Assembly (NCBI GenBank): GCA_035527845.1
Contig: DATKZT010000072.1
Span: 1 to 64,000 of the forward strand
Length of the DNA: 64,000 nucleotides
Origin: JAUWKC01 sp035527845
GTDB taxonomy: Bacteria; Planctomycetota; Phycisphaerae; Sedimentisphaerales; Anaerobacaceae
Direction: 5' to 3'
The notes beneath the pieces are model-generated. The model saw only the letters and a list, made by a program, of their open reading frames with translations, made no database searches and had not been told where the DNA came from. Of the stretch, positions 47,292 through 57,600 are shown one piece after another; the stretch's first letter is position 1, and every line of letters begins with the position of its first letter. The translations under genes and the position numbers were made by a program.

Positions 47292-48190
47292 GACGGCCCA
47301 AATTCTTTGGCCAAGGTATCCGGCAGTCTCGGGGTGGCGCCGCTTTGGGAACAGACGAAACTTGCCAGTCGGTTGGCGAATTCGTTAATCTCATCGAGGG
47401 TTCGCCCGTAGAGCAGGCCCAGCGCTACGGCCGCGGCAAAGGAATCACCGGCCCCAACCGTATCGGCTATCTGCGTCGCGAAGCCGCGGTGGCTGCACAT
47501 TTGTTTCGGAGTATAGAGGCAACTGCCGTTCGCTCCTCTGGTCAGGGCAATCATCCGCAGCGCGTACTTCTGCGTCAACTGCAAAAGAACATCGGATAAA
47601 TTGCCGGTAAGACCGAGCATCTCGGCGACAACAGGCAGTTCTTCGTCGTTGAGCTTCAGGACGTTCGAGAGTTCGAGCATCGTCTGAACGATACCTTTGT
47701 TGAAGTAAGACTGACGCAGATTGATATCGAAGACGCGAATGCACTGGGGTCTTGTGGCCTTAAGGAATGCGCGAACAGCGAGGTGAGACACGCGGGAGCG
47801 TTGACACAGCGAGCCGAAACAGACCGCGTCGGTTCGAGCCGCCAAGTCCGCCAGGCGAGGGTCCGAAGGAATAAAGTCCCACGCCACATTCTCGTGAATT
47901 GTATAATCCGGTTTGCCGTTCTCGTCGAGCTCCACCGTTACCGTGCCGGTCGGGTGCGCTTTGTCCACGGCCAGGTAGCTGCGGTCCAGGTGCAGCTCAT
48001 CAAGTCGTGTAATTATCTCTCGGCCGAGGGCGTCATTGCCGATGCAACTGACGACGACGCCCTGGGCGCCGAGCGCCTGTGCGTGGTATGCAAAATTTGC
48101 AGGTGCGCCTCCGAGCTGTTTGCCGGCGGGCAGCATATCCCAGAGTATCTCGCCCAGACCGACACAAACATACTTGCCCTGTTCGGTCAT
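47288..48190 (-). CDS. PfkB-family carbohydrate kinase (fructokinase-like)
   Basis: The 300-residue product shows the PfkB fold: GLGEILWDMLP and LGGAPANFAYHAQALG at the N-terminus, TRGANGS, and the C-terminal signature ADTVGAGDSFAAAVALGLL with catalytic base Asp249 in GAGD. PfkB kinases phosphorylate fructose, ribose, 2-keto-3-deoxygluconate or similar sugars with ATP. The LGGAPAN motif and GEILWDML start are typical of fructokinase-type members. It is the last gene of the minus-strand operon, three bases after the sulfatase stop, so it likely phosphorylates the sugar imported by the SSS transporter or its keto form. Exact substrate unknown. Confidence 0.9.
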   Translation of the reverse strand: MTEQGKYVCVGLGEILWDMLPAGKQLGGAPANFAYHAQALGAQGVVVSCIGNDALGREIITRLDELHLDRSYLAVDKAHPTGTVTVELDENGKPDYTIHENVAWDFIPSDPRLADLAARTDAVCFGSLCQRSRVSHLAVRAFLKATRPQCIRVFDINLRQSYFNKGIVQTMLELSNVLKLNDEELPVVAEMLGLTGNLSDVLLQLTQKYALRMIALTRGANGSCLYTPKQMCSHRGFATQIADTVGAGDSFAAAVALGLLYGRTLDEINEFANRLASFVCSQSGATPRLPDTLAKEFGPS

Positions 48191-48193
48191 AGG

Positions 48194-49741
48194 CTATTCC
48201 ACATCAATAATAATGCCGTCGTTATCATCTTCGAGCCGGTGCCGCAGGCTGACCAATTCCGCTTTGAGTTCTTTAACGACGTGCTTATAGGCCGGGTCGT
48301 CGTAGACATTTCTCATCTCTTTGGGGTCTTTCTGCAGGTCGAAAAGCTCCCATTCGGGTGGCGTGGATTCTTTTTTCGCGCCTTTGGCGTTGAGGGGCAG
48401 GCCGTAATAATATATCAGCTTATACCGCTTTGTCCTCACGCCGAAGTGGCCGGCGACGTTGAAATGGGCGCCGTGCATCCAATAGCGATAGTACATTGAG
48501 GTGCGCCAGTTGTTCGGCCTTTTGCCGCGAAGCAGCGGCCTCAAGCTTCGTCCCTGCATGTCACCGGAGACAAGCGCACCGGCATAATCAAGGAAGGTCT
48601 CAGCGAAGTCAACATTCAGGACAATATCGTCGCTGACGCTGACGGCCTTAATCTCGCGCGGATAACGAACGATGAGCGGCATGCGCAGCGATTCTTCATA
48701 CATAAACCGTTTGTCGAACAGGCCATGCTCACCGAGGAAGACACCCTGGTCCGAAGTGTACATTACTATCGTATTATCCCGCAGGCCGGATTCGTCAAGG
48801 TAATCGAGAACCCTGCCGATGTTTTCGTCGATGGAGGCCACACAACGAAGATAGGCCTTGATGAAATACTGATAGGCGCGTCGCTTTTTTCCCTCGCCGG
48901 ACAAGTTAGCTGTTTCGGCGCGAACACTGTCGAACTGGTCGCCCTGAGTTCCGTGCAGAAAGATGGTCTCTTCCATTCCTATCTTCTGGGTTGCCCGTTT
49001 GATTGCCTCGCCGCGGTTGCTGTAGTCGTCGAAAAGACTTTCCGGCTCGGGGACATCCTTGCGGCAAAGTTGCGCGTGTTTCTTGTCATATTCCCACATA
49101 TCGTGCGGCGCCTTGTGATGATACAGCAGACAGAACGGCTTGTCTTTTGGTCTGTTCTTCAGGAAATCCAGCGTCAGGTCGGTTATGACGTCCGTGACAT
49201 AACCCTTGTGGATCCGGCCTCCTTTGTTCCCATCCTGCCACGGGCTGCCCTTTTCCTTCATAAGCGGGTCGAAATACAATCCCTGGCCCGGCAGGACGTT
49301 GTAATAATCAAAGCCGGTCGGCTCGGTCTTCAAATGCCACTTGCCGATTATCGCCGTGTGGTATCCGGCCGTCTGCAACAGCTTCGGGAAGGTCTGTTGA
49401 GAGCCATCAAAATTATCCGATAGAGTCAACACGCCGTTCTTATGACTGTACGTGCCTGTCAAAATCGTCGCCCGGCTCGGCGTGCAAATCGAATTCGTAC
49501 AGAAACAGTTGTCGAATCTCATGCCCTCATTCGCAATGCGGTCGAGATTCGGCGTCCTATTTATTTTGCTCCCGTAACAGCTCATCGCCTGCGCGGCATG
49601 GTCGTCGGACATAATGAACAGGATGTTCGGGCGCTGCCCCCCCCTGCCGGCAGTGCCGGTCAGACCGTTCAGGCATCCCGGCACGGCGAGTGCTGCGGCG
49701 CCCAGGCCCATTGTCTTTAAGAAACCGCGTCTATTCATCAT
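48194..49741 (-). CDS. Tat-exported sulfatase (type I, Cys formylglycine)
   Basis: The 515-residue protein is best started at ATG 49741, nine bases after GAAAGAG; a GTG at 49759 would overlap the preceding gene's stop. The Tat motif NRRGFLKTMG is followed by a lipobox-like VPGCLNG, so it may be lipid-anchored. Asp46-Asp47 (FIMSDDH) bind calcium and Cys86 in SICTPSRATILTG is the C-x-P-x-R site oxidised to formylglycine, which needs a sulfatase maturase encoded elsewhere. GKWHLK and a late acidic region complete the active site. It resembles S1 sulfatases of the N-sulfoglucosamine or iduronate type in outline; the substrate is probably a sulfated sugar of the target polysaccharide. Confidence 0.92.
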   Translation of the reverse strand: MMNRRGFLKTMGLGAAALAVPGCLNGLTGTAGRGGQRPNILFIMSDDHAAQAMSCYGSKINRTPNLDRIANEGMRFDNCFCTNSICTPSRATILTGTYSHKNGVLTLSDNFDGSQQTFPKLLQTAGYHTAIIGKWHLKTEPTGFDYYNVLPGQGLYFDPLMKEKGSPWQDGNKGGRIHKGYVTDVITDLTLDFLKNRPKDKPFCLLYHHKAPHDMWEYDKKHAQLCRKDVPEPESLFDDYSNRGEAIKRATQKIGMEETIFLHGTQGDQFDSVRAETANLSGEGKKRRAYQYFIKAYLRCVASIDENIGRVLDYLDESGLRDNTIVMYTSDQGVFLGEHGLFDKRFMYEESLRMPLIVRYPREIKAVSVSDDIVLNVDFAETFLDYAGALVSGDMQGRSLRPLLRGKRPNNWRTSMYYRYWMHGAHFNVAGHFGVRTKRYKLIYYYGLPLNAKGAKKESTPPEWELFDLQKDPKEMRNVYDDPAYKHVVKELKAELVSLRHRLEDDNDGIIIDVE

Positions 49742-49755
49742 CTGCTGATTCTCTT

Positions 49756-50775
49756 TCACAAATCGATCATGACCTTCAGCGTCTTGTCGCCCTGGGCGTC
49801 GATGAATTTATATGCGTCGGCATACTTGTCGAACGGAAAGTGTTTTGTAACCAGCGGCTTGGTTATGACATCGCCGCCGGCAATAAGCTCGACCGCCCTT
49901 GTGTAGTCTTCGTGCTTGTACATCAACGTGCCAACGATAGTCTGCTCACGGTCTCCGACAATCGACATATCGATTCGTGGTTTCTCACCGAATACACCTA
50001 ACACCACGATAGTACCGCCCTTCTGGATGTTCTGGACAGCGGCGTCCATCGTAGCCTCAACGCCCACCGCTTCGAAGGCAACGTCAAAACCCTCCTCGCC
50101 GAAGACGCGTTTGGCCGCTTCTGCCAACGGTTCCTTGGCGGCATTGGAGGCATTGGGGATACCGCACTTTTTGGCAATATCCAGTCGAAAGTCACTAAGG
50201 TCTGTGATAAGTATCTTGTTTGCACCGCGACAACGGACAACCTGAGCTACAAGATTGCCGATAGGACCTGCCCCCAGTACAACCACGTTCTTCCCCTTGA
50301 GGTCGCCCCCCCTGCCGGTCGAATGCACGGCAACGGCCGTCGGCTCGACCAACGCCCCCTGCTCAAAGGTTAGTGAATCGGGCAGCGGAACTATCTTGTC
50401 TTCGGTGGTCACGAACAGGTCCTGCGCGCAGCCCGGCGCCTGGAAGCCCTCGACTCTGAGGACGTCGCAGATGTTGTAATCGCCGCGGCGACACGGGCGG
50501 CATTTACCGCAGACGAGCTGCGGCCGGGCCGTGGCCTTGTCGCCGACCTTCACTTTCGTGACGCCCTCGCCGACCGCTTCCACCTGGGCCGAAAACTCAT
50601 GACCCTGCACCACGGGATAGGACGTAAACGGATGCTTGCCGTGATTGACGTGCACGTCGGAGCCGCAGACACCTATCTGCCTGACCCGCAACAATATCCG
50701 GCCCGGACCAACGGTCGGCTCGTCAACGTCACCAAACGCGATCTTGCCCGGCTCTGTCATTACTGCCTGTCGCAT
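49756..50775 (-). CDS. Zinc-dependent medium-chain alcohol/sugar dehydrogenase
   Basis: The 339-residue enzyme has the medium-chain dehydrogenase pattern. Catalytic-zinc ligands are Cys37 (IGVCGSD) and His59-Glu60 (QGHEF); four structural-zinc Cys lie at 89, 92, 95 and 103. The Rossmann motif VVLGAGPIGNL follows near 167. The sequence resembles sorbitol and L-threonine 3-dehydrogenase relatives, many of which oxidise sugars or polyols with NAD. Placed between a mutarotase/UroD pair and a sulfatase, it may oxidise the imported sugar to a lactone or ketose. A 14-base gap separates it from the sulfatase. Confidence 0.9.
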   Translation of the reverse strand: MRQAVMTEPGKIAFGDVDEPTVGPGRILLRVRQIGVCGSDVHVNHGKHPFTSYPVVQGHEFSAQVEAVGEGVTKVKVGDKATARPQLVCGKCRPCRRGDYNICDVLRVEGFQAPGCAQDLFVTTEDKIVPLPDSLTFEQGALVEPTAVAVHSTGRGGDLKGKNVVVLGAGPIGNLVAQVVRCRGANKILITDLSDFRLDIAKKCGIPNASNAAKEPLAEAAKRVFGEEGFDVAFEAVGVEATMDAAVQNIQKGGTIVVLGVFGEKPRIDMSIVGDREQTIVGTLMYKHEDYTRAVELIAGGDVITKPLVTKHFPFDKYADAYKFIDAQGDKTLKVMIDL

Positions 50776-50811
50776 ATTATCTTCTCCTTGAATTCACAAA
50801 ATTCGTGATTG

Positions 50812-51978
50812 TCAATATACTCCGTACTGCTGCAGTGTTTCCCACCATGCCATAATGTTCTCGGGCGGGACGCCGTTTTGAATAACGTGTATCGGCGCAA
50901 AAATAAAACCGCCGCCTGGCGCCAAATCCTCAATTCTTCTTTTGGTCTCGTCCGTGACCTGGCCGGGCGTCCCAAAGGGCAGGACGAACTGCGTATCACA
51001 ACTGCCGCCCCAGATGGTCAGGTCCCTGCCGTATTCGGTTTTGAACCTGCCGGTATCACCCATTCCCGCACAGTTTACCTGCCAGGGGTTCATAATGTCA
51101 ACACCGGCCTCAATCAGCAGCCCAAGGGATTCCCAGATGGCCCCATCATTGTGGAAAAAGATATAGACTTTCGACTTTGCCTTTTTCTTGATGAATTCGA
51201 ACAACCTCTTGTGATAAGGCCAAATCATCTCTTTATACAACTTTAGAGAGACGAGCAATCCTCTCTGGCCGCCGAGGTCGTCGGCCGTCGAAACCACCAG
51301 GACGTTCTCGCCCACTGTCTCTAAGGCCTTCTGCCAGTATTGCATCTTGATTTCGAGCATCCTGTTCATGATGGCGTGGATGAGCTTTTTGTTGAGCATC
51401 ATATCGGCGTAAAATTTCTCATAGCCGGTCATCCACATCGCCGTCTCCCACATCCCTGAGTTCATTCGGCCGAGGACATAGGCCTTCTTCTCGTTGTAAA
51501 CAATGTGGTCGGCTCTGGCTTTCAGATTGACATACCGGGCGGCATCGAGCGGGTCGGGCCACGGGTAGGCCTCAACATCTTTGACCGTTTGCGCATCTTT
51601 GAGGGGGCTGTAGAACAAATCGTAGTAATGCCCACCTTCCGCGGGCATTCGCCAGCCCATGCCGAATTCGTCGTACAACACATAATGGTCGCCCTGCAGG
51701 CCAAGGTCACGGGCCGGACCCGGTCTGGCCGGCGGCTCGGGTGAAACATTTTTGACGTCGATTTTCAGTCTGTCGATAATTTCATCACCGGTGTCGGCCA
51801 TCTGCGTGACTTTATCTCTTACCTGTACGTCATCCGGCAGACCGAGATGCCCGCGCAGGTCCCGCAGCGCGTTGACATTTATGCCGGTGACCATTGTGCC
51901 GCCGATGTCGAACGGAATGCGGTCCGGCTCTTTGTGTTCCAGGGCCGTCTTGACGCGTTCGAAACTTGTGTATTGCAT
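50812..51978 (-). CDS. UroD-fold protein (uroporphyrinogen decarboxylase family, MtaA/CmuA-like)
   Basis: The 388-residue product is started at ATG 51978 (MQYTSFERVKTALEHKEPDR), the typical UroD-like beginning; a longer frame from 52038 lacks homology. The family TIM barrel shows DEFGMGWRMP, NPWQVNCAGMGDT, IWGGSCDTQ and GGGFIFAPIHVIQNGVPPEN. True UroD acts in heme synthesis, but this branch is found in planctomycete sugar operons and in methyltransferases such as MtaA. The usual His-x-Cys zinc motif reads HNDG here, so the classical Cys ligand is missing. Function in sugar use, for instance demethylation of O-methyl sugars, is speculative. Confidence 0.85.
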   Translation of the reverse strand: MQYTSFERVKTALEHKEPDRIPFDIGGTMVTGINVNALRDLRGHLGLPDDVQVRDKVTQMADTGDEIIDRLKIDVKNVSPEPPARPGPARDLGLQGDHYVLYDEFGMGWRMPAEGGHYYDLFYSPLKDAQTVKDVEAYPWPDPLDAARYVNLKARADHIVYNEKKAYVLGRMNSGMWETAMWMTGYEKFYADMMLNKKLIHAIMNRMLEIKMQYWQKALETVGENVLVVSTADDLGGQRGLLVSLKLYKEMIWPYHKRLFEFIKKKAKSKVYIFFHNDGAIWESLGLLIEAGVDIMNPWQVNCAGMGDTGRFKTEYGRDLTIWGGSCDTQFVLPFGTPGQVTDETKRRIEDLAPGGGFIFAPIHVIQNGVPPENIMAWWETLQQYGVY

Positions 51979-52045
51979 GTTTTCATCTCGCCGTTTGGCC
52001 GGCGATATTCGCACGATTGCCCAGGTCGGGGCAGACATTTGCCGC

Positions 52046-52477
52046 TCAGCAGGGAGTTACGCCTTTTTTAAGGATGATATTTCCGTACTTGGCGGTCTCG
52101 CCGGTCATAACGACGGCGAAGGCGCTTTTGGTACGCTCGTAAAAATCGAAACGCCCGATGCGGGCTATGGCGGGCGTCCCCGGAGCGTGCCTGTCGACGG
52201 GCACGCGGTACGATTTCTCCACCGCCGGGTCGAGGGTGTCGCGAGGCTCGGCAGCCATCATTATCAGGGGACTGTCCACGTAATCATCGAGCGCAAAGAG
52301 CGGCAGAATGGCATCGAGCAGGTCGGCTATGCGGACGCCGTCGGCCCGCAGGATACGGTTGTTATACGTTTCGCCGGGGAAATGGGCGTCGGCCAGAACA
52401 ATTTCGTCGCCATGTCCCATCCGGGTCAGGACCGCCAGCAATTCGGGACCCAGCAATGGAGAAATTCCTTTGAGCAT
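52046..52477 (-). CDS. fucU: RbsD/FucU-family sugar mutarotase, FucU-like
   Basis: The 143-residue protein starts at ATG 52477 after TAGGAG; 14 codons upstream (52519) precede that site. It matches FucU: MLKGISPLLGPELLAVL, RMGHGDEIVLADAHFPGE with catalytic His22, and YERTKSAFAVVMTGE near 113-127. FucU and RbsD interconvert pyranose and furanose or alpha and beta anomers of fucose or ribose, speeding entry into catabolism. Immediately downstream of an SSS symporter, it points to fucose, rhamnose or ribose-like sugar as the transported substrate. FucU-type is favoured over RbsD by the FPGE and TGE motifs. Confidence 0.88.
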   Translation of the reverse strand: MLKGISPLLGPELLAVLTRMGHGDEIVLADAHFPGETYNNRILRADGVRIADLLDAILPLFALDDYVDSPLIMMAAEPRDTLDPAVEKSYRVPVDRHAPGTPAIARIGRFDFYERTKSAFAVVMTGETAKYGNIILKKGVTPC

Positions 52478-52536
52478 ATCTATCACTCCTATGGACCTTC
52501 TGCTGATTCTGCGCCGCATTCGCGAGCGAGAACAGA

Positions 52537-54471
52537 CTACTTACGGAACAGGTAATACAACACAACCATGACCAGGAAAAGAACCAGCGCGACGATGCGC
52601 GGGTCGCCTGCACTCTTGACCGCTCCCTGACGAATTGCCTGCAGCGGATGCTCCCAGCAGACGTTTTCGAGTTTTGCCGGGTCCGGGGCGGGCGTGTTGA
52701 GACTGACGACCACATAAATAACGATGCACATCGCGCACAGTATCGGCCCGACAATCATAAAGGGCAGTCCAAGGCCCTGCACAGGGTCGGTTACAAGCCC
52801 GGCAAATCCTTCTCTGGGACCAGCCAGAAGGGCGCTGCCGATTACGGGCATATCCATAACGAAATACACGAGCCCAACCGCACAGCCGACGGCGAACGTC
52901 GTCAGGGCCGCCTTGTTCGTGCCTCGCCTCCAGAAAACGCCGAGCAGAAATACGGTTGTCACCGCCGGGGCGAAAATCATGGGAATCTTATTGATTGCCT
53001 CGAAAATGGTACCGAACTGGTCGCCCTGCGTTGACCACAACATTGCGAGAACCATTACGACCGCGGCGCTGAACCTGCCAATCGTAACCTGGGTTTCGTC
53101 CTTTATGTCCGGCTTCATACGTTTGATAACATCCACCGAGATGAGCGTCGCGCAGCTATTTAGGGCCGCAGCGATGGTGCTCATCAGCGCCGCCAGCAGC
53201 CCCGCCGCCAGCAGCCCCTTCACGCCCAGTGGCACGAGACGGTTTATCATGCCGGGCAACGTCAGATTAAAATCAAGCATCTCGTCTTCTCTCGCATACC
53301 TCCCTTGCTTTATCAACGAATCCACGGCTACTTTCTTGAATGCGGGCGGCAATACGTTTTCGACCCCCTTCTTAATCACCCACTTGCTATCCTGCTGCTC
53401 AAGGGCCAATTCCTCACCTTCCATCTTTAGCAACAACTCGCCGTCCGGTTCTTCCACCCTTGAGATTGCCGCATCACTAACAAGGTAAGCAATGGCCTTT
53501 TCTCTGGCATCGTCCTTGAGCGGAATATTTATACTGCCCCTCGTGTACATCAGGTAACCGATGACGCCGGGGAAAACCATGAGGAAGACGGGCAGAATCT
53601 TCAGGAAGCCTGCGAAGAGGGCGCCGTTTTGTGAATCGCGCTGGCTCCTCGAACCGAGCACACGCTGAACAATGGTCTGGTCGCTGCACCAATACCATAT
53701 ACCGAGGACCGGATAGCCCAACAGCACGGCCAGCCAGGAATACTCGTTCAGGTTCCCCTTGGCGTTGGTGAGCGAATGAACCATGCTCATCTGATTGGGC
53801 TTGATGGCCGCCCTGAAATCAGCGACGCTTTCGATGCCGCAATTCGGCAGGTACTGTATGCCCAGCACGGTAACCAGGATGGCGCCGCCCAGCAGCAGGA
53901 AGGTCTGTATGGTCTCGGTCACAACCACGGCTTTGAGCCCGCCCAGTGCGGTGTAGATAACAGTGACTGCGGAAATAATCAGGATCGACCACATAACGTC
54001 AATCCCAAGAAAACTTTGAAACAGCTTTGCCCCGGCAAAAAGGCTGATTCCGATGTGGATGAGCAATGCGCCGGTAATTGCCACAAAGGCCAAAAAGGTT
54101 CGGGCCTGGGGACTGTAGCGTTTTTCGAGGAATTCGGGCAGTGTGGAAATCCGGCTCTTGAAGTAGAAGGGTGCAAAGACGAGGCCGAGGATAATCAGGC
54201 AGAAGGACGCCATCCACTCGAAGTTTCCCATCACCATGCCGACGTCGGCGCCGGCGGCGGCCAGACCCACGAGGTGGATGGTGGAAATGTTGGAGGCGAA
54301 AAGGGCCGCACCGATGCTGAACCAGCCGAGTGATTTGCCGGCAAGGAAATACTGCTGGCTGGAGGCGTGCCTTCTGAAGCCCACCCAGATACCGATAATC
54401 ATGATTCCGAGCAGGTAAGCAATGATGACGCCCAGGTCGAGTCCGGAGATTGTCATTTTTGCCAGGACCAT
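52537..54471 (-). CDS. SSS-family sodium:sugar symporter
   Basis: The 644-residue membrane protein starts at ATG 54471 after AAAGGAG. It has the SSS (LeuT-fold) pattern of about 14 hydrophobic segments: DLGVIIAYLLGIMIIGIWVG, FLAGKSLGWFSIGAALFASN, GGLKAVVVTE and GLLAAGLLAALMSTIAAALN. Such transporters couple Na+ entry to sugar uptake. A hydrophilic stretch of about 80 residues (near 310-400, rich in Glu/Lys) separates two membrane segments and is longer than in typical family members. The gene follows the large FWRG/HWRY gene by 162 bases and precedes fucU by 59, so it probably imports the monosaccharide released outside. Confidence 0.92.
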   Translation of the reverse strand: MVLAKMTISGLDLGVIIAYLLGIMIIGIWVGFRRHASSQQYFLAGKSLGWFSIGAALFASNISTIHLVGLAAAGADVGMVMGNFEWMASFCLIILGLVFAPFYFKSRISTLPEFLEKRYSPQARTFLAFVAITGALLIHIGISLFAGAKLFQSFLGIDVMWSILIISAVTVIYTALGGLKAVVVTETIQTFLLLGGAILVTVLGIQYLPNCGIESVADFRAAIKPNQMSMVHSLTNAKGNLNEYSWLAVLLGYPVLGIWYWCSDQTIVQRVLGSRSQRDSQNGALFAGFLKILPVFLMVFPGVIGYLMYTRGSINIPLKDDAREKAIAYLVSDAAISRVEEPDGELLLKMEGEELALEQQDSKWVIKKGVENVLPPAFKKVAVDSLIKQGRYAREDEMLDFNLTLPGMINRLVPLGVKGLLAAGLLAALMSTIAAALNSCATLISVDVIKRMKPDIKDETQVTIGRFSAAVVMVLAMLWSTQGDQFGTIFEAINKIPMIFAPAVTTVFLLGVFWRRGTNKAALTTFAVGCAVGLVYFVMDMPVIGSALLAGPREGFAGLVTDPVQGLGLPFMIVGPILCAMCIVIYVVVSLNTPAPDPAKLENVCWEHPLQAIRQGAVKSAGDPRIVALVLFLVMVVLYYLFRK

Positions 54472-54633
54472 AAGTTCTCCTTTCCGAAAAACAAACCATC
54501 CTTTTTGCCGGCGACAGTCACGGTCGGTTTGATGCAGCCGCCGGGTCTATCGCCTTATTCGAAAGCTCATCCGGGCGGCATTTTTAACATAGCATCCAGG
54601 CGCTGTCCAGCAAAATTCGCCTGAGCATTGCGT

Positions 54634-57600
54634 CTAATCGCCGACGGGCGAGAGCGAGACGACGACCGGTTTTGTCGATTCGGCCCTGAACCAGACAATC
54701 AGGTTGCTGCTCTGTTGGGTGCGGTGGTGCCCGAAGCGGAAATTCGGGCCACGGTCAATCTTTTTGCCGTTGACTTTCAGCGACACGCCTGCACCGCCCC
54801 AGTCTTCGATGACAAAGGCAGGATTAATAACGGGCGAGCCTTCTCGGGCATCCAGAGTCAGCTCCACCTTCGATGGCCTGCCAACTTTTTCGCAGGCCAG
54901 TACGTAGGCCCGCTGCGTTTGGTCGTAACCTTTGGCGCGACAGGCACCGCTCTTCAGTCGCATCCACGGCGCGGACAACCACGAATTGGCCAGGGGCGCC
55001 AGTTCGGCCGCCGGCTTGTTGGTCATACCGTGCAGCATTATCCAAGTCCGCGATAAACCTTCCTGCGTGTATTGTTTCCACTCGATATGTGTAAGGGAGG
55101 AGTGGGACGGTTTAACGGCAGATTCGGCCACGGTGGTATCCGACTTCTCCTGCGCCACCGGCCAGTGGTTCCACCAATTGAAGTGAGAATTCTTCGCGTG
55201 ACCGCCGTAAACCTTTGTCCTGACGCCATCGGGGTCGACAACGGTAAAAGGTTTGTAACGGTTCTTGAAGTTAATCACCTGAATGCAGGGCTTCTCGGGC
55301 GGGTTCTTGAGGTCGGGGTCGCCATTTTCCCAGGAATAGGTCTTGCTTTCGCCTTTGAGGTTGGCGAAGGTTATGGCATCGAAGTTTATATTATCCTCGG
55401 GTATCGTGCCCGGCTGGTTTACCACAATCCCTTCCTGGTATTCAATCCAGTGGCTCAGAGGCGAGCCGGTGTGTATGGTGGCCTTGCGGACCCCGACCGA
55501 ATCCGGGTATATCGTGTAATACTCATCCACCCAGTCACCCCAGCCGGTCATTTTGTCCCTGTAGGGCTGGAGATAATCCAGGTCAGCGGGCGAGTAGCGC
55601 CAGTGGACGACGACGCGGGCGTCGGTGCTCTCGATGACGCGGACGTGGGAGTAGCGGCACTGCTTGTCCGACATGGGCTCGCACATGCTGCTGCAGTCGC
55701 CGAGGTGGGCGTTCCGCTCAAAAAACTCGTTGGTGTACCAGGCGCCGTCGTATGTCGCCCAGCAGGGAATATAACTGGTGCCCCGCCAGAATACAAAGCG
55801 GTGGTCGAACTCGTCGAAGCGAACGACCACGTCGGCGTCGTCCGCTATCTTCCAGAGGCTGTCCCAGCCCGGTTCGTACTTGAGCGTTTCGTAATAAGCC
55901 CCAAACCGTCCGACACCTTTCGGACCCGAGGGAAGCCTTAAACGTGTCTGCTCGCTCAAATCATCGGACTTCTTCTGAGCCTGCGTTTCTTTTTCCGCAT
56001 CAGCAGCGGCCCAGGAAGAAACGCCGGCCTCCGGTGAAAGCGAAATCGTGATGGGCTTATCAGATTCCTTGTCTATCCAGACGACCAGGTCGCTGCTCTC
56101 GAGGGTGCGGCTGTACCCGGAACGAAAGCTTTTGCCGGGTTTAATCGTCTTTCCATTTATCTTCAGTGCCGCCCCGGCCTGGCCCCAGCCTTTGACAACG
56201 AAGGCGGGATTAACGATGGGCGAATCTTCGCTCGCGGCCAGCTCGAATTCGCAGGTCGAAGGCCGGCCGGCTTCTTCGCAGAACAATACGTACGCCCGCT
56301 GGTACCTGTCATAACCCTCACTGTGGAAATTGCCGGCGGTCATGACCAATTGCGCAGGACGATTCCACGACTTTGCCAGCGGCGCCAATTCTTTTGCCGA
56401 CCGATTGGACATGCCGCAAAGATGAACAGCGGTAAAGCTGTTGTTGTCTTCGTTGTGTACAATCGCGCGGGAATCCTCGATGGACTGGCCCAAAGAGCTG
56501 TGGGCCGGCCTATCAGGCACGCCGGTTCTGCGGCCGTCGTTGGGCAACTGCGCGACCGGCCAATGGTTCCACCACGGAAAACGAGACCATTGCTCTTCCA
56601 CGCAGCATCTCATCAGTTTCGGCCGGCTGTCGGGCTGCCAGATTATAAAGGGCCTGTAGTCAGACTTCAGATTAACAACCTGAATAGTGGTATCTCGCAG
56701 CCTGGCGTCATCCCGCTCAACATCCGCCCAAGTATATGTCTTCGATTCGCCATCCATATTGCCCCATGTCAGGGCATCCATTTCGATATTGTCCTCGGGC
56801 CTGGTGCCGGGCTGATTCAATACGATCGTCTCCTGCCATTCGTGGCTTAGGTGATTGCTGTGCAGTATCTGCTTGCGAGTCGAGGCGCCATCGGGGTAGA
56901 TGTAGTAATATTCATCGGCCCACTCGCCCCATCCGTCCTTGTCGGCGCCGAAGATGCCGTACACTATGTCCGATATGGCATAGCGCCAGTGGACCACGAC
57001 GCGGGCGTCGCTATTTTCGAGCAGCCTAACGTGCGAGTATCGGCACTGCTTGTCCGCCATGTGTTCTGCGCAGCCCCAGGGCGATTTTCCTCCGCCGGCC
57101 CGCTCGAGGCTCTGGTCGCCCATCCACTGACCGTTCTCAGCGACCCATACGGCGCCGTAACCGGTGCCGCGCCAGAAAAGCATCCGGACGGGCGAGTCAT
57201 CGAAGCGCACCAATATATCGGGGTCGGGCCCCACTCGCCAGAGGTCCTCCCATTCATCGGCGTATCGCAGGCGGCAATAGGCGGCCCCGAAGCGGTGAGG
57301 AAGGTCCTTTTCGTCCGACGGCATGACGCGAAAGGCGAGCGGCTGCTTCCGTTTGGGCTTCGTGTCCCTGTAGTTCCTTTCGACCTGCTCTGCGGGCAGG
57401 GCTCGGCTGTAAATCTTCACGTCGTCTATGAGTCCGTCGAAAACCATATAGGAGAGCAGTCTTTGGCTCGGTCCCCTTTCGGTATGGGTCGGCGACATCT
57501 TTTTGCTGCTCATACCGATTAGCAAATTATGTCCCGCTCCAGGCGTCACCGCACCACTCACGGCGGATGAGCCGACGTGTGTGCCGTTAATATAGAGGTC

